Source: Caballeronia terrestris | GTDB lineage: Bacteria > Pseudomonadota > Gammaproteobacteria > Burkholderiales > Burkholderiaceae | NCBI RefSeq assembly: GCF_001544515.1 | Contig: NZ_FCOL02000053.1 | Span: forward strand, 1 to 34,582 | Direction: 5' to 3' | Length of the DNA: 34,582 nucleotides | Shown here: in pieces, positions 25,818 to 34,538 of the stretch | Position numbering within the stretch: the first letter of the stretch is position 1 | How the letters are laid out: every line of letters begins with the position of its first letter | Position numbers and translations under genes: made by a program | Notes under the pieces: generated by a model | Seen by the model: only the letters and a program-made list of their open reading frames with translations | The model's database searches: none | What the model was told of the DNA's origin: nothing

Positions 25818-27368
25818 ATGGCAAACGAAGTCCCGCTGTTGCAGCTTGAGGGTGTGACGAAGACATTCCCGAACGGGCTGACTGCACTTCGCGGAGTCAA
25901 TCTGGAAGTGTCGCGCGGCACGGTGCACGGGTTGCTGGGCGCAAACGGCGCCGGCAAATCGACGCTCATCAAGATTCTCTCCGGCTCGCTTGCAGCCACC
26001 GGCGGACGAATCGTCTGGAAGGGCGCCGCGGTCGAATATTCGAGTCCGAAAGCCGCGAACGACATGGGCATTGCGACCATCCACCAGCACATTCCGCTCG
26101 TGCCGACGCTCTCAGTGCTCGAGAACGTGTTCCTTGGCGAAGAGGGCCGGTGGCGACGAAACACGAAGATACGGCAGCGGTTCTCGGAATTGTGCGAGCG
26201 CGTCGGATACTGGCTCGAGCCGGACGGTCTGGTAAGCGATCTGTCCATCGGGCAGCGTCAGATGGTCGCGATTTTGCAAGCGCTTGGCACGGGCGCCGAA
26301 ATGATCGTGATGGACGAGCCGACAGCGTCCCTTGCCGCAAGTGAACGCGAGGTGGTTTATCGCATCGTGCGGCATCTTTCGAGAGTTGAAAAGAAGGCGA
26401 TTGTATTTGTCTCGCATTTTCTCGATGAAGTGATCGCGCTCACGGACCGCGTGACGATTCTGAGAGATGGGCAGGCGGTGGTGGACGCGCAGACGCGTGA
26501 TCTCGACGAATCGCGTATCGCTGAAGCCATCGTCGGCCGGCAGATCGTCGCGCTCGAACAGGCGACGCCGCGGCCCGTCGACGCGGCGGCCCCTGTGCTG
26601 CTTGAATTGAAGGGCCTCGCGTCTCAAGACAAGCTCGAACCGATCTCCTTGAGCGTCAGGGCCGGCGAAGTCGTGGGCATTGCCGGGCTCCTCGGCTCGG
26701 GTCGCAGCGAGCTGCTGCATGCGATCTTTGGCGCGGACCCAGACGCTACGGGAGAAGTACGCGTTGAAGGCCGGCTGCTCGGCCGGTCGACGGCGGCCGC
26801 AGTGAAGGCGGGACTGGCTCTCGTGCCGGAGGACCGTATGGCGCAGGGTCTCGTGCCTGGCTTCGAAATTTGGCGCAACACGACGCTTCCCGCGCTCGAT
26901 GGCGTATCGCGCGGAGGCTGGCTGCCGGACCGGATGCAAGAGCAGCAGCGAGGCGCAGAGGCCATCCGGCGCTTATCGATCAAGGCGAACTCGCCGGACA
27001 TTCTCGTAACCGAACTGAGCGGTGGGAACGCGCAGAAAGTGACCATTGCGAAGTGGTTGTTCAGCGATGTAAAGGTGTTCCTGCTGGACGAGCCGACCGC
27101 CGGAATCGACATCGGTGCGAAGACCGACGTTCTGTTGCTCGTGCGAGAACTGGCGGCCGCGGGAAAGGCGGTGATCGTTGTATCGTCGGAGTTCGAGGAG
27201 ATTCTGGCGGTGAGCAGTCGAGTCCTGGTCATGCGTGATGGACGCTGCATCGCCGAGCGCCTGGGCCACGAAACCTCCGAGCACGAACTGATTCTGCTGT
27301 CAGGCGGCACGAGTGCAAACTCGGCGAGCACGCCACATGCAGCCGCGCAATCTTCAAAGAGTGAGTAA
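25818..27368 (+). CDS. Sugar ABC transporter ATP-binding protein (RbsA/XylG-like)
   Basis: A 516-residue protein with two fused ATPase domains, energising import. Domain 1 has Walker A GANGAGKS (41-48), signature LSIGQ (142-146) and Walker B MIVMDEPTA (162-170). Domain 2 has a degenerate Walker A GLLGSGRS (290-297), signature LSGGN (400-404) and Walker B VFLLDEPTA (420-428). The loss of the second Walker A is normal for this family. The ATG at 25818 follows AGGAGAG. The stop overlaps the permease start (TAATG). Confidence 0.95.
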   Translation: MANEVPLLQLEGVTKTFPNGLTALRGVNLEVSRGTVHGLLGANGAGKSTLIKILSGSLAATGGRIVWKGAAVEYSSPKAANDMGIATIHQHIPLVPTLSVLENVFLGEEGRWRRNTKIRQRFSELCERVGYWLEPDGLVSDLSIGQRQMVAILQALGTGAEMIVMDEPTASLAASEREVVYRIVRHLSRVEKKAIVFVSHFLDEVIALTDRVTILRDGQAVVDAQTRDLDESRIAEAIVGRQIVALEQATPRPVDAAAPVLLELKGLASQDKLEPISLSVRAGEVVGIAGLLGSGRSELLHAIFGADPDATGEVRVEGRLLGRSTAAAVKAGLALVPEDRMAQGLVPGFEIWRNTTLPALDGVSRGGWLPDRMQEQQRGAEAIRRLSIKANSPDILVTELSGGNAQKVTIAKWLFSDVKVFLLDEPTAGIDIGAKTDVLLLVRELAAAGKAVIVVSSEFEEILAVSSRVLVMRDGRCIAERLGHETSEHELILLSGGTSANSASTPHAAAQSSKSE

Positions 27369-28609
27369 TGATGAACCTGACGACTTCCACCCATTCCGGC
27401 CCGTCTCACGGCGGCAACGGTTCTTCGGGCGGCCCAACCGAGGGCGTGACCGCTACGACGCAGACACAGGCGACGGACTGGCGGCGCTTACTCGGTCTGC
27501 GCGAGATGGGCGTCTACTACGCCCTCATCTTGCTGGTAATGGTCATCTCTGCCGTCACGGTTTATACCGGCAGGCCCAGTTACCTTAGTGTGGCGAATAT
27601 CTCCAACGTTCTTTATCAGGCGTCGCTGGTTGCGATCATCGCAGTTGCAATGACGGTGATTTTGATCACTGGCAACTTCGATCTTTCGGTCGCTTCGGTG
27701 GCGGCGCTTTCGGCCGCAGTGGTCGTCGGGCTCGCGGATACCGTCGGCTTCTGGCCGGCTGCGCTCATCGCGATGCTGGTCTCGGTTTTGGCCGGCCTGT
27801 TGAATGGCGCGATCGTTCAGTATCTCGGCATTAACGCGTTCATCGTGACGCTGGGCACATTGACCGCGATTCGCGGAGTGGTTCAGATCTATACCGATGG
27901 CCGCTCGTTATCGGTGGACACGCCCGACGCCTTGCAGGCGATGCGGCTCTTTGAATCGGGTCGACTGCCCATCGCCGTTCCGCTCATCGTCATCGGCGCG
28001 ACGCTGCTGTTGGCGGGATGCTATTTCCTGGTTCGCGCGCGCCGCGAATCGCGCAATGTCCCGGTGACGTCGTTCGGCATGCTGGCAGGTGGAGTCTGCT
28101 GCCTCGCTCTGGTCGGGGCCGGCGGGATGTCGCTCGCCATGCCGAAGCCCGTCGTGTATATGGCAGTTTTCACGTTGATCGTCTGGTTCGTTCTGAGCAT
28201 GACCAACGTTGGCCGGCGGGTCTACGCGGTAGGCGGCAATCCCGAGGCAGCGCGTTTATCGGGCATCAACGTAAAGCGGTACAAGATGGCAGGCTTCATT
28301 CTCTGTAGCGCGGCGGCCGGCTTCGGCGGAATCCTGTTCGGCAGCCGTCTGGGCGCAGTCAATCCGACTGCGATGCAAGGCGCGGAATTGACTGTCATCG
28401 CTTCGGCGATTCTTGGCGGCACGTCACTGTTTGGCGGCGCAGGCTCCGTGATCAAAACGCTTGCGGGCGCGCTGCTGCTCTTCACCCTGACAAACGGATT
28501 CAACATACTGAATCTGGGCGCGAACTATCAGGGCGTCATCGAGGGAACGGTGGTCGTGACGGCAGCGGCCATCTATACGGTCGGCGGTACGCGGCGTCGC
28601 AAGCGGTAA
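27368..28609 (+). CDS. Sugar ABC transporter permease (RbsC/XylH-like)
   Basis: A 413-residue inner-membrane permease. Its length and the segment GNFDLSVASVAALSAAV match the longer XylH-type permeases. The coupling segment VYAVGGNPEAARLSGINVKRYK and the glycine-rich C-terminal helices (GTSLFGGAGSV) are characteristic. A Ser/Gly/Thr-rich cytoplasmic tail of about 40 residues precedes the first helix. It overlaps the ATPase stop by one base; an ATG one codon further is an equal candidate. Confidence 0.94.
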   Translation: MMNLTTSTHSGPSHGGNGSSGGPTEGVTATTQTQATDWRRLLGLREMGVYYALILLVMVISAVTVYTGRPSYLSVANISNVLYQASLVAIIAVAMTVILITGNFDLSVASVAALSAAVVVGLADTVGFWPAALIAMLVSVLAGLLNGAIVQYLGINAFIVTLGTLTAIRGVVQIYTDGRSLSVDTPDALQAMRLFESGRLPIAVPLIVIGATLLLAGCYFLVRARRESRNVPVTSFGMLAGGVCCLALVGAGGMSLAMPKPVVYMAVFTLIVWFVLSMTNVGRRVYAVGGNPEAARLSGINVKRYKMAGFILCSAAAGFGGILFGSRLGAVNPTAMQGAELTVIASAILGGTSLFGGAGSVIKTLAGALLLFTLTNGFNILNLGANYQGVIEGTVVVTAAAIYTVGGTRRRKR

Positions 28610-28657
28610 GCCGTGTCCGCACACGTTGCGGATTGCACGTTGCGTCGGGAGCCGTTG

Positions 28658-28861
28658 ATGCTGACTGATCGTTTCATCGGTTCCGCTGCGCTGACGGCTG
28701 CCGACCGGGAGATCATTTCGCAAGGGTTGACCGCGCTCTTGCGGGAACGGTCAGTGGCCTACGAGATCGCAGTGGACGTCGCGCTTTCTCGCGGCCTCGC
28801 CCGACCGGACGTGCGCGATTTTGGCCTGCCCGACATCCTCCGTCTCAGCCGAATAATCTAG
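28658..28861 (+). CDS. Small hypothetical protein
   Basis: A possible 67-residue protein starting at an ATG six bases after GGGAG (28647-28651). The frame also opens from a GTG at 28613. It is hydrophilic and helix-like (TAADREIISQGLTALLRERSVAYEIA), with no known motif. It lies between the permease and the MFS gene on the same strand and could be a real small ORF of the operon or a chance frame. Confidence 0.5.
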   Translation: MLTDRFIGSAALTAADREIISQGLTALLRERSVAYEIAVDVALSRGLARPDVRDFGLPDILRLSRII

Positions 28862-28891
28862 CAGAACCCATTGTTGAGCGCGTTTGTTCAT

Positions 28892-28903
28892 AGAAGCGCT
28901 TCT
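28892..28903. promoter_or_regulatory. Palindrome before the MFS gene
   Basis: AGAAGCGCTTCT is a perfect 12-bp palindrome with a central CG, two bases before the GGAGAAG ribosome site. LacI-family operators have this style, but no LacI gene is in the window, and AAGCGCTT is frequent inside genes here, so confidence is low. Confidence 0.3.
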
Positions 28904-28914
28904 GGAGAAGAAAG

Positions 28915-30240
28915 GTGACAAAGCAAAGCTCGATCCGGACGCTCTCGACCGGCTCCATCGGCAACTTCGGCGAAATCTACGACTTCGCGGTGTTCGGATT
29001 CTCCGTTCCGATTCTGTCGGCTCATTTCTTCCCCGGCAGCGATCGCACCGCCGCGCTACTCAGTACGTTCGCCGTCTATGCGGTTGCGTTCTTCGCACGA
29101 CCGCTCGGCGGACTGTTGTTCGGCGTCATGGCGGACAAAGTAGGCCGCGTGAAAGTCATGGCAATGACCGTCTGGTTGATGGCCCTCGGCACCGCCGTAA
29201 TCGGGCTCTTGCCCACGTATGCGAGCATCGGCATTGCAGCGCCGGCGCTACTGGTCTTTTGCCGCATTGCTCAAGGTCTCGCACTCGGTGGCGAGACGAC
29301 GGGCACGACCAGCTTCATCCTCGAATCGGCGCCGGATGACCACAGAGGCGGCTGGATTGGCCTGACCTTGATTTTCTCGCATCTGCCCAACGCGTTGGTG
29401 GCGGGACTCTTGATCGGCCTTCAGTTTGCCGCCGGTGCAAGCGCGTATGCCGACTGGGTCTGGCGCGTTCCATTTCTGGCGGGCGGGCTTATCGGCATCG
29501 TCGGGTTCTGGCTGAGGCGCAATCTCGACGAACCGGACGAATACAAACAGGCGACTAGCAGAACCGATTCGAAGAATCCGCTGCGCACCGCAATCCGCAC
29601 AGGCGGCCTCAGGGGCATGCTGAATGTGGCGATGATTCAGCCCATACAGACCGTCGGATCCTACTTGCTGCTGGGATTCATGTACACGTTCCTGGTTCGG
29701 GTGGCGAAGCTCGACCCGACATCGGCGCTCATCACGAACGCGGCGGCCATCGTCGTACTGTCGTTCATGATTCCGCTCGGCGGCGTATTAAGCGACCGGC
29801 TCGGGCGCAAGCCCGTCCTGTCCTTCGGCGCTGCCTGGCTCGCGTTCGCGGCGTATCCCGGCGTGTATCTCGCGGCAACCGGAACGATTGCCGGCGCGCT
29901 TGCCGGTCAACTGCTGCTCGCCGTGGGAGTCGGGCTGTATGGAGGCGCCTGCTTTGTTGCCGCGCCGGAGTTCTTTCCGACTGCCTTTCGAGCCACCGGG
30001 CACGCGATCTCCTACCAGGCCGCGGTGGCAATCTTCGGCGGGACGACGCCATTCATCGCGACACTTCTCGTTCAGGCGTCCGGCTCACCGCTCGCGCCCG
30101 CTTATTACGTGGCATTGGTTGCAGTCGTTTGTCTCGTCCTCGTGCAGTTCGTGCCGGAAACGAGAGGCGTGAGTTTGCGTACATCTGGCAGTGCAACGCC
30201 GAACGAGGGCGCTTCGCGCGTCGCACATGAACTGAGATAA
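28915..30240 (+). CDS. MFS transporter, metabolite:H+ symporter (MHS) type
   Basis: A 441-residue MFS carrier with GTG start and GGAGAAG seven bases upstream. The N-terminal GNFGEIYDFAVFGF and the signature LLFGVMADKVGRVKV (about 73-87) fit the MHS family (ShiA, KgtP, citrate- and proline-type), which imports organic acids by proton symport. A second-half GRLGRKPVL-like motif (SDRLGRKPV) is at about 299-307. About twelve helices are visible. It follows the ABC genes, so the operon offers both active ABC and symport routes, perhaps for a different intermediate. Confidence 0.92.
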   Translation: MTKQSSIRTLSTGSIGNFGEIYDFAVFGFSVPILSAHFFPGSDRTAALLSTFAVYAVAFFARPLGGLLFGVMADKVGRVKVMAMTVWLMALGTAVIGLLPTYASIGIAAPALLVFCRIAQGLALGGETTGTTSFILESAPDDHRGGWIGLTLIFSHLPNALVAGLLIGLQFAAGASAYADWVWRVPFLAGGLIGIVGFWLRRNLDEPDEYKQATSRTDSKNPLRTAIRTGGLRGMLNVAMIQPIQTVGSYLLLGFMYTFLVRVAKLDPTSALITNAAAIVVLSFMIPLGGVLSDRLGRKPVLSFGAAWLAFAAYPGVYLAATGTIAGALAGQLLLAVGVGLYGGACFVAAPEFFPTAFRATGHAISYQAAVAIFGGTTPFIATLLVQASGSPLAPAYYVALVAVVCLVLVQFVPETRGVSLRTSGSATPNEGASRVAHELR

Positions 30241-30242
30241 GG

Positions 30243-31124
30243 TCAGGCCGGTTGATCCAGGCGATAAGTCTTGATGGCGTTCTCGCGAAAGATCTTGCGC
30301 CGGTCAGCGTGCGACAGGTGCTGCGTGACGCGGTCGACGATATCGACCCATTGCCCGTAGCTTGCCGCGAGTTCCAGCACAGGCCAGTCGCCGCCGAAAA
30401 GCACCCGATCCACGCCGAAGCGGTCGATCGCGTGGTCAATGAGCGGCAGCACCTGGTCTTCGCTCCATGTCGCATGATCGGCCTGCGTTAATAAGCCGGA
30501 GACCTTGCAGACGACGTTGGGGAGCGACGATAGCTCCCTCATGGACTCGCGCCATGAACCAAGCCGACTCTCCTTCACCGCGGGCTTGCCCATATGGTCC
30601 AGCACAAACGACACCGAAGGGCATCGTCTCACCATCTCGATCGTATGTTCGAACTGAGGTCGATCGATGCAAATATCGAAGGAAAGATGGTATTTCGGCA
30701 ATAGATTGACGGCTTCCAGAAAGTCGCGCTGCAAGATGACAGCCGAGTCGGGCATGTTCTGAATAAGACGGCGTATGCCGCGAACCGCGTTCAGACGCGA
30801 CAGACGCGCCATCTCCGGCTCGATGGACAAGCCTTCTTCCATCCTCAGGCAAGCGATACACGCCATGATGCGTCGGTCATCGATGGCCGCCGAGACGATC
30901 CATTCCGCTTCATCGAGATATTGCGGCATGTCTACATCGGCTTCGACGAAGACGAAGCCTTGGACTTGGTAGGGCTTCGAAGCGCTTGCGAGGTCGTCGG
31001 CAGTCCAGTCGCGGTCGAGCTTTGTGGCGCCGGTCGCCCACGACGAGCCGCCCGACCACGAATAGCCGAAGCGTTTTCGGTCGAGCAGATGGATATGCGA
31101 GTCGATGATCGGGAAGTCGATCAT
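30243..31124 (-). CDS. Amidohydrolase-family lactonase (COG3618, fuconolactonase/rhamnonolactonase-like)
   Basis: A 293-residue TIM-barrel amidohydrolase. The HxH motif is His10 and His12 (DSHIHL). A further histidine is His177 (LDHMGKP), and the catalytic Asp is Asp246 (FGGDWP). This pattern is shared by L-fuconolactonase, L-rhamnono-lactonase and 2-pyrone-4,6-dicarboxylate lactonase, which hydrolyse lactones. It lies 42 bases after the LysR gene on the same strand, so the two may be cotranscribed. The SDR at 33670 could supply the lactone. Confidence 0.9.
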   Translation of the reverse strand: MIDFPIIDSHIHLLDRKRFGYSWSGGSSWATGATKLDRDWTADDLASASKPYQVQGFVFVEADVDMPQYLDEAEWIVSAAIDDRRIMACIACLRMEEGLSIEPEMARLSRLNAVRGIRRLIQNMPDSAVILQRDFLEAVNLLPKYHLSFDICIDRPQFEHTIEMVRRCPSVSFVLDHMGKPAVKESRLGSWRESMRELSSLPNVVCKVSGLLTQADHATWSEDQVLPLIDHAIDRFGVDRVLFGGDWPVLELAASYGQWVDIVDRVTQHLSHADRRKIFRENAIKTYRLDQPA

Positions 31125-31166
31125 TGTAAATAGTCCCTTGAATAGTGCACGAACGTGGACGCGCCC

Positions 31167-32084
31167 TCACAAGCCGAGGTGATCCTTTCCCGCGAGCCAC
31201 GCAATCAGATGTTCACGGAAGCCCTCGGCCGCGGGAGACACATCGCGAGTCGAGGAGTGGTAAAGGCAGACTTGGCGCATGACTTCAGGTTGGATGATCG
31301 GGCGCATCACGAGGCCGAAGCGCCGCCCGAGCAGCCCGACGTAAGCGGGCGCGATCACGAGCCCGAGTCCCTCGGCCGCCATGCCGAAAGCCGTGCTGAT
31401 GTTCTCGACGATCTCGACCGGCGTAATGCGGTCATTCGCATGGTATTCGCCATGCGTGAGCGAGATCGTGCGCTCATAGTCTCGCCCGGCGACGACTAGC
31501 GGATAGTGCCTCAATTCGGCCCATGAAATCTCCTTGCGTTCGACCAACGGATGCCCGGCGGCAAACCACAAGACCCACGCGCTTTTGAAGAGGTCGAGCC
31601 GCGCGACACCATCGCTTACCGTCTGGTCCGGGCCGACGGCCAGGTCCACTGCGGCGCTGCTGACGCTATCGACAAGATTCTCTACTGACGTGTCCCGTAT
31701 ACGCACGAGCACCTTGGGTTGGGATCCTGCGTAAGCCTTGACCGCTGCGGGCAAAATCGTGCTCGCCAGAATAAGCGGCGCGGCCACACGAACAATGCCG
31801 GCCGCACGATTACGAATGTCGTCCGCCGCTGCCTGTGCGAGTTCCATATGCGCGAGCACGCATCGAGCCGAGCGATGAAACTCACGGCCTGCGGGAGACA
31901 AAGCAACACTGCGCGTTGTGCGATCGAAAAGCCGGAAGCCAATCGAGGACTCCAGTTCGGCGACGAGCTGACTAACGGCGGATGCAGACAGATTAAGACG
32001 CTCTCCGGCTTTGGCGAAGCTCTTGACATCAGCTACGGTCACGAGCGCCGAGAGTTGTCGTGGCGTGAATCGAGGAAGGGACAT
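31167..32084 (-). CDS. LysR-family transcriptional regulator
   Basis: A 305-residue regulator of standard length. The N-terminal helix-turn-helix is SFAKAGERLNLSASAVSQLV (about 21-40), followed by FDRTTRSVALSPAG. I prefer the ATG at 32084 because the family N-terminus begins SLPRFTPRQL; the ATG at 32105 is an alternative and neither has a strong ribosome site. It is divergent from the MmgE/PrpD paralogue B across a short region with a T-N11-A box, so it probably regulates that gene and itself. Confidence 0.93.
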   Translation of the reverse strand: MSLPRFTPRQLSALVTVADVKSFAKAGERLNLSASAVSQLVAELESSIGFRLFDRTTRSVALSPAGREFHRSARCVLAHMELAQAAADDIRNRAAGIVRVAAPLILASTILPAAVKAYAGSQPKVLVRIRDTSVENLVDSVSSAAVDLAVGPDQTVSDGVARLDLFKSAWVLWFAAGHPLVERKEISWAELRHYPLVVAGRDYERTISLTHGEYHANDRITPVEIVENISTAFGMAAEGLGLVIAPAYVGLLGRRFGLVMRPIIQPEVMRQVCLYHSSTRDVSPAAEGFREHLIAWLAGKDHLGL

Positions 32085-32107
32085 GGACCGCGCGATGCAT
32101 CGCATTA

Positions 32108-32122
32108 TTAAGTGTTTCTTAA
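32108..32122. promoter_or_regulatory. Candidate LysR-type binding box
   Basis: TTAAG-TGTTT-CTTAA is a perfect 5-5-5 inverted repeat containing a T-N11-A pair (32109 and 32121). It lies in the short gap between the divergent LysR gene and MmgE/PrpD gene, the classical place for a LysR activation site. Confidence 0.55.
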
Positions 32123-32210
32123 GAATACCTCACGATTCATCGCTTGTTCATCGGTGTATCTCCTAGCAAACTGATGCTCAGTCAATTTGCGGAATCGAGA
32201 GAGCCATCAC

Positions 32211-33635
32211 ATGAACGCGCATAACCCTTCTGAACACGCTGATTCGCAATCCATCACGCCTGCCGGCGACCTTTGCCATGTCTTCTCCAACCACGTTGCA
32301 GATACCCGGTTCGAAGACCTGTCGCAAGAAGCCGTCGAAGCGGCCAAGAAATCCATTCTCGACATCATCGGTGTAACGCTCGCCGGCAGTGGCATGGAGC
32401 CCGCGGTACGCGGCGTGGTCGACGTTATCCTGGATGCAGGCGGGCGACCGGATGCTTCCGTTCTCGGGTTCGGCGGTAAAGCGCCGGCGCAGTCGGCCGC
32501 GTTTGCTAACGGCGTCATGGCGCACTGCCTCGATTTCGACGATCAGACGCCCTGGGGCGCGCACCCCGACAGCTCCGTCGTTCCGGCTGTGCTTGCACTC
32601 GCCGAACGCAAAGGACGGGTCTCGGGGCGTGATCTGATCACAAGCGTCGCGCTGGGACAAGACCTGTTCGTGCGTCTGCGCTGCAACGTTCAATGGCGAC
32701 AGGACTGGAACCTCTCGTCTGTCGTCGGCGCATTCTCGGCCGCTGCTGCGGCGGCCTACGTCCAGGGGATGAGCCGCGAGCAAATTGCGCATACGCTCGG
32801 CATTGCGAGCATGCAGTCGAGCGGGACGATGCAGGTCATCTTTGGCATCGGCAGCGATCTTCGCGGAATGTACGCCGGGTTCACGGCACAGGGCGCTGTG
32901 ATGTCGGTGCTGCTGGCAAAGAAGGGCATTACGGGAATCGCGGAACTATTCGAGGGAAAGGCGGGCATCTTCAACGTCTACTTCGGCGGAAAGTACGACC
33001 GGGAAAAGATGGTCGACGGTTTGGGCAAGGAGTATCGCGGGGCCTCGATGTTGTACAAGGCGTGGCCGGCCGTCGGGAACGTGCACACATACATTCACGC
33101 CACCATCGAGTTAATGAAAGAGCATCAACTGAAGGCGAGCGACATCGAGCAAATTAAGGTCTTCGTCGGAGACTTCCATCAGCGCATGTGTTATCCGCTG
33201 GAGCTGCGACGCGCGCCCGCGACGCTCGTGGACGCGAAGTTCAGCCTTCCATTCTGCGTCGCGCTTGCAGCGGCGCGCGGACAGATCCATATCGCTGATT
33301 TCAGCGCGGCAGCGTTGCGCGACCCCGAGGTGCTTGCAATCGCTCAGAAGGTCGTTCCGGTAGAAGACAGCAGCCTCGACTGGAAAGTGAAGATCCCGGA
33401 CGGTCGCATGGAGATCGTGACCCGCGAAGGGCGTCAGTTGGTACGCGTCGGCGACAACGTGCCGGGAAGCCCCGAAGCACCGATGTCATGGGACGCGCTC
33501 GCCACTAAATTTCGCGATTGCGCTTCGGTTGCGGCGAGGCCGCTTGCGGTGGAGCGAATCGAGGAAGCAATCAACCTCGTGCGCAACCTTGAGTCGCTAG
33601 AGGATTCGACGATGCTGTTCAACGCAGTCATCTAA
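32211..33635 (+). CDS. MmgE/PrpD family protein (paralogue B)
   Basis: A 474-residue MmgE/PrpD protein, paralogous to the one at 5266. The core HCLDFDD is at 105-111, followed by PWGAH. Blocks such as GSDLRGMYAGFTA and FEGKAGIFNVYFGGKYDRE are identical or nearly so. The N-terminus is about ten residues longer. The ATG at 32211 has GAGAGAG about nine bases upstream; a TTG eight codons earlier is less likely. It is first in a unit with the SDR at 33670, opposite the LysR gene. The substrate is not known but is probably similar to that of copy A. Confidence 0.92.
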   Translation: MNAHNPSEHADSQSITPAGDLCHVFSNHVADTRFEDLSQEAVEAAKKSILDIIGVTLAGSGMEPAVRGVVDVILDAGGRPDASVLGFGGKAPAQSAAFANGVMAHCLDFDDQTPWGAHPDSSVVPAVLALAERKGRVSGRDLITSVALGQDLFVRLRCNVQWRQDWNLSSVVGAFSAAAAAAYVQGMSREQIAHTLGIASMQSSGTMQVIFGIGSDLRGMYAGFTAQGAVMSVLLAKKGITGIAELFEGKAGIFNVYFGGKYDREKMVDGLGKEYRGASMLYKAWPAVGNVHTYIHATIELMKEHQLKASDIEQIKVFVGDFHQRMCYPLELRRAPATLVDAKFSLPFCVALAAARGQIHIADFSAAALRDPEVLAIAQKVVPVEDSSLDWKVKIPDGRMEIVTREGRQLVRVGDNVPGSPEAPMSWDALATKFRDCASVAARPLAVERIEEAINLVRNLESLEDSTMLFNAVI

Positions 33636-33669
33636 TCGCAGGCTCATACATCAACAGGGAGACAGCGGC

Positions 33670-34434
33670 ATGAAGCGATTTGAACGTAAGGCGGTGGTCG
33701 TGACGGGCGCTGCCAGCGGTATTGGAGCGGCGTGCGTTCGCCGGTTGTGGGAAGAGGGCGCGTCGGTGGCGCTGGCGGATCAAGATCAGAGCGGAATCGA
33801 CAAGCTCGTCACCGAGTTGCACGACGACGTTCGCATCTTTGGCGGAAAGCTCGATGTGTCGGACGCGGAACAGGTCCAGCGGTTCATCGTCGAGGCGCAA
33901 CAGAACCTCGGGAAGTTGCACGGTCTGATCAATTGCGCTGGCATCAAGGGTGTTGGCAACGTGCTGGATTGCGAGTCCGAGAACTGGAAGAATGTGATGT
34001 CGGTGAACCTCGACGGCACTTTCCTCATGTGCCAGGCATTTGCACGCGCGGTTCAACATGACGAGACGTCACGCGCCATCGTGAACATTTCGTCCGGGGC
34101 GGGAATCATGGGTGTGCCGAACCGGCTGCCCTACGTGGCTTCGAAGTTCGCTGTCTCAGGTATCACGCGCACGATGGGCGCAGAGCTTGGGCCTTACGGT
34201 ATTCGAGTAAACGCCATCGCCCCTGGCATGATCCGCACGCCTTTTACGGCCTACATGTTCGACGATCCGGAGAAGGCCAAGCGTATCCGGGCCGCTCACG
34301 CGATAGGTCGCGAAGGTCAGCCCGAGGAAATCGCAGCGGTTGCCGCGTTTCTGTTGTCCGATGACGCAAGTTTTATGACGGGCGCGATTGTCTCCGTCGA
34401 TGGCGGTCAGACGGCGTGCATCCCGTCCATATGA
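33670..34434 (+). CDS. Short-chain dehydrogenase/reductase
   Basis: A 254-residue classical SDR with TGAASGIG at 12-19 and catalytic Ser142, Tyr155 and Lys159 (YVASK). The NNAG motif reads NCAG (88-91), a minor variation. DGGQ ends the chain. An AGGGAGA ribosome site precedes the ATG. It is 34 bases after the MmgE/PrpD gene and probably in the same transcript. Acidic Asp37 after beta-2 (ALADQD) suggests NAD. Confidence 0.92.
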   Translation: MKRFERKAVVVTGAASGIGAACVRRLWEEGASVALADQDQSGIDKLVTELHDDVRIFGGKLDVSDAEQVQRFIVEAQQNLGKLHGLINCAGIKGVGNVLDCESENWKNVMSVNLDGTFLMCQAFARAVQHDETSRAIVNISSGAGIMGVPNRLPYVASKFAVSGITRTMGAELGPYGIRVNAIAPGMIRTPFTAYMFDDPEKAKRIRAAHAIGREGQPEEIAAVAAFLLSDDASFMTGAIVSVDGGQTACIPSI

Positions 34435-34497
34435 TGGTTCATTCCAGTCAGTCCTCAAATAGCAGCTTCGCAGTCCCCCGGCGTCACACTAGATGTC

Positions 34498-34532
34498 GCC
34501 TCTGAATTTTTGTTATTTGAAGAACTCAGAGG
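34498..34532 (+). promoter_or_regulatory. Hairpin covering the transposase ribosome site
   Basis: CCTCTGA (34498-34504) can pair with TCAGAGG (34526-34532) over a 21-base loop. The right arm contains the AGAGG ribosome site of the transposase. A transcript entering from outside could fold this hairpin and block translation, as known for several insertion sequences. Whether the left arm is inside the element is uncertain. Confidence 0.45.
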
Positions 34533-34538
34533 TGCAGG

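Noticed and set aside
24732..26090. A 452-codon open frame on the minus strand
   Set aside because: It is antisense to the second binding protein, the gap and the start of the ATPase gene. Its Arg/Asp/His-rich translation has no motif and reflects the high GC of the true genes.
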